A program made the translations under genes and the position numbers. Shown one piece after another: positions 62,102 to 64,000 of a stretch of DNA of 64,000 nt. Every line of letters starts with the position of its first letter. Position 1 is the stretch's first letter. The notes under the pieces are model-generated. The model was not told the origin of the DNA and did no database searches. It was given only the letters and a program-made list of their open reading frames with translations. This stretch comes from Elusimicrobiales bacterium (lineage in GTDB: Bacteria; Elusimicrobiota; Elusimicrobia; Elusimicrobiales; UBA9959): the NCBI GenBank assembly GCA_028688015.1, contig JAQTZB010000004.1:1-64000 (forward strand), read 5' to 3'.

Positions 62102-63067
62102 ATGGACTTCAGCCGCGCGGCTTTACTGCCGGCGCTGCTGCTCGCCGCCCTGGCGGGCCCGGTCCCCGCGGCGGGCGCGGGCTTCGACGCAGGCTCGGCC
62201 GGCACCTCCTCCGGGCAGTTCCTCAAGATAGCCGCCGGCGCGCGCGGGGCCGCCCTGGGCGAGGCCTATTCGGCCCTCGCCGACGACGCCTTCGCGCTGG
62301 ACTGGAACCCGGCCGGCCTGATCAACATCAAAAAGAACTCCATGGTGATGATGCACTCGCCGTATCTGTCCGGCTCTTTCGTGGATTATTTCGCCTACGG
62401 CGAGACCGCGGGCGAGGTCGGCTCCTGGGGCGTTTCTTTCAAATACATGAATTACGGCAAGATCGACCGCACCGATTCCAGCGGCATCGTGCTGGGCGAC
62501 TTCGCCCCCTACGACACCGCCGTCGGCGTGGGCTTCGCCTGCTACATCACCGGCTTCAACAAGGAGCCGGAGGAGCGTTTCGTGCTGGGCGCCACCGGCA
62601 AGTTCGTCAAATCCAAGATCATTTCCGACGACAACACGGTCTCCGCGGACATCGGCCTTAACATGCCCTACATGTTCGACAACCGCTTTCGCATGAGCCT
62701 GGTGGCCCAGAACATCATGGGCACGCTGCGCTACGACAAGGAGGAAGCGCCGCTGCCGCTGATCCTGCGCTTCGGCACTCTGACCCGGCTCTCGGAGTAT
62801 CTGGACCTCACCGCCGACCTCGTGGCCGCGCGCGACGGGATCCCCTTCGCGGCGGTCGGCGCCGAGGTGAAGGTGCCGGTCTACAAGGACCTGGACTTCG
62901 CGCTGCGGGCCGGCGCCAACACGCGCGCCGTGACCGACCTGGGCGGCCTGCGCAACGTCTCGCTGGGCGGCGGCGTGCGCTTCACCGACTACCGCCTGGA
63001 CTACGCCTTCTCCCCCTTCGGCGACCTCGGCACGGTGCACCGCATCTCGGCCGGCCTCACTTTCTAA
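62102..63067 (+). CDS. PorV/PorQ-like outer-membrane beta-barrel protein
   Basis: The product has 321 residues from the ATG at 62102, six bases after AGAGGAGA. A signal peptide (LLPALLLAALAGPVPAAGAG) is followed by FLKIAAGARGAALGEAYSAL and LDWNPAGLINIKKNSMVMMH, the family signature. Barrel strands follow to DLGTVHRISAGLTF. It is a paralogue of the 5959 protein, and like it stands beside a protein with a FlgD-like sorting tail, here upstream. The likely role is delivery or anchoring of that protein. Confidence 0.9.
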   Translation: MDFSRAALLPALLLAALAGPVPAAGAGFDAGSAGTSSGQFLKIAAGARGAALGEAYSALADDAFALDWNPAGLINIKKNSMVMMHSPYLSGSFVDYFAYGETAGEVGSWGVSFKYMNYGKIDRTDSSGIVLGDFAPYDTAVGVGFACYITGFNKEPEERFVLGATGKFVKSKIISDDNTVSADIGLNMPYMFDNRFRMSLVAQNIMGTLRYDKEEAPLPLILRFGTLTRLSEYLDLTADLVAARDGIPFAAVGAEVKVPVYKDLDFALRAGANTRAVTDLGGLRNVSLGGGVRFTDYRLDYAFSPFGDLGTVHRISAGLTF

Positions 63068-63084
63068 CTTCCCGCCAGCGATAA

Positions 63085-63110
63085 AAAAAGCCCGGCTGCC
63101 CGGGCTTTTT
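63085..63110. terminator. Bidirectional rho-independent terminator
   Basis: AAAAAGCCCGG and CCGGGCTTTTT with a four-base loop separate the convergent genes ending at 63067 and 63129. Confidence 0.92.
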
Positions 63111-63128
63111 CCATTTCCGCGCGGCGGC

Positions 63129-64000
63129 TCAGGCCCGCTCTCGCCGTTCGACAGTGAGCGGGAAGGACATAGCCAGCCATGCGCCGGAAAATATCACGCC
63201 GAGGGCCGGGTAGAAGCCCGGGGCTACGGTGCCCAGCGCCTGCAGGCCCGACACCCAGAGAGCCGTCAGCCCCTTGGCGAAGCGGTAGGTAAAGGCCTCG
63301 GCCACCTGTTTGGCGCGGTAGCGCGTGTCGTAGGAGAACGGTATGTAGAGCGTCTCCTTCGAGGCCCGGAAGATGGAGTAGTCCATCCCCTTGAACAGCA
63401 GGAAGGCGGCCGACGCCAGCCCGAGGGCCGGGGCGAAGAACAGCAGCAGGCACGACAGGATATGCACCGCCGGGATGGCCGTCAGGATGGCGCGGCGCGG
63501 GATGTAGCGCAGCAGCAGCGGCGTGGCGAGGAACTGCATGGCGAAGGAGAACACGTTCACGTACATCCAGAAGTTGCCCAGGTAGGCGGTGCGCTGGTCC
63601 TTCAGGGGCATGAACTCCTGCACCAGCTGCGTGAAGCGGAAGTCCAGAGCGGTGGCCACCACCTGCGCCGAGAAGATGATGAAGGCTATCAACAGCACGG
63701 TGCGGTTCTCGCGCAGGATGCTCAGGTGCAGGTGCCCCTTCCTGCCCCCCGCCTCCTCGGCCGAAGGCGCGGGCTCGCCCGCGCTGTTGTAGCTCAGCCA
63801 GGACAGCGCCGCGGCGGGCAGGATTATCGCGGCGGAGAAGAGCACGAAATTTTCCGTGCCTATCCCCATCACGTAGCGCGCCAGCAGCCAGCCGCCGGTC
63901 AGCGACCCCAGCGCGCCGAGGCCGGCCACGGGCCCGTTGAAAACCTTGCCCTCCTCGTCTTTAAGCACGCTGTTGATGAAGGACCAGTACTGCTCGGAGA
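63129..64000 (-). CDS. MFS-type transporter, ATP:ADP-antiporter-like, partial
   Basis: About 290 residues are visible; the frame runs off the right edge (SEQYWSFINSVLKDEEG is its first visible part). At least six membrane segments occur (for example VLFSAAIILPAAALSWLSYN, VLLIAFIIFSAQVVATALDF, ILSCLLLFFAPALGLASAAF). The motifs QYWSFINSV...GPVAGLGALGSLTGGWL and RASKETLYIPFSYDTRYRAK, then QVAEAFTYRFAKGL resemble the nucleotide-transporter (Tlc/NTT) branch of the major facilitator superfamily. The substrate is not known, and the N-terminal half is not visible. Confidence 0.78.
   Translation of the reverse strand, partial: SEQYWSFINSVLKDEEGKVFNGPVAGLGALGSLTGGWLLARYVMGIGTENFVLFSAAIILPAAALSWLSYNSAGEPAPSAEEAGGRKGHLHLSILRENRTVLLIAFIIFSAQVVATALDFRFTQLVQEFMPLKDQRTAYLGNFWMYVNVFSFAMQFLATPLLLRYIPRRAILTAIPAVHILSCLLLFFAPALGLASAAFLLFKGMDYSIFRASKETLYIPFSYDTRYRAKQVAEAFTYRFAKGLTALWVSGLQALGTVAPGFYPALGVIFSGAWLAMSFPLTVERRERA

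Overview
The window is chromosomal DNA from a Gram-negative-type bacterium, most likely a member of the Elusimicrobiota. That assignment is an inference. It rests on PorV-like outer-membrane proteins paired with secreted proteins that end in FlgD-like sorting domains, on several small secreted proteins sharing an ETYYPSPVG motif, on pseudopilins, and on genes preceded by a TARACT -10 box. No tRNA, rRNA, CRISPR array or intact transposon is visible.

Region 1 (1-45.2 kb) is accessory in character: moderate GC, almost all genes on the minus strand, many duplications and fossils. It encodes secreted and surface proteins: SUMF1-fold proteins, a papain-type protease with a sorting domain and its PorV-like partner, a HExxH protein, an OmpA-like protein, a YiiX-type hydrolase, a 956-residue NNTA-repeat fibre, four ETYYPSPVG proteins, an ankyrin protein and three further surface proteins. 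A pseudopilin cassette with one PilC/GspF lies at 34.7-37.8 kb. Mixed among them are about 16 intact response-regulator genes (11 single-domain receivers, 5 OmpR-type) plus three decayed ones, but only one histidine kinase. Fossils include IS3-family fragments at three places, a duplicated promoter and 5' end of the PorV-like gene, a chimeric SUMF1 duplication, an amber-interrupted small gene and a frameshifted fibre tail. Homopolymer tracts (C14 at 12047, C10 at 38848) are possible phase-variation sites.

Region 2 (45.2-64 kb) is strongly GC-rich and looks like core genome: threonine dehydrogenase (tdh), a degenerate 5'-nucleotidase/barrel protein, a periplasmic-TPR/cytoplasmic Ser/Thr kinase, an M15-type peptidase, two paralogous secreted proteins, a SEC-C protein, phosphate butyryltransferase and butyrate kinase (ptb-buk, butyrate/ATP metabolism), a DUF4185-like protein, a ten-repeat FN3 protein with sorting domain, its PorV-like partner, and a partial transporter. 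Convergent genes here are separated by clear terminators. A 400-base noncoding stretch at 49.06-49.47 kb is unusually rich in stem-loops and may encode a structured RNA.

The working model is a surface-display island: envelope proteins exported through pilus-like and PorV/sorting-domain routes, built by shuffling 5' and 3' modules, and controlled by an array of receivers that seem to take input from very few kinases.
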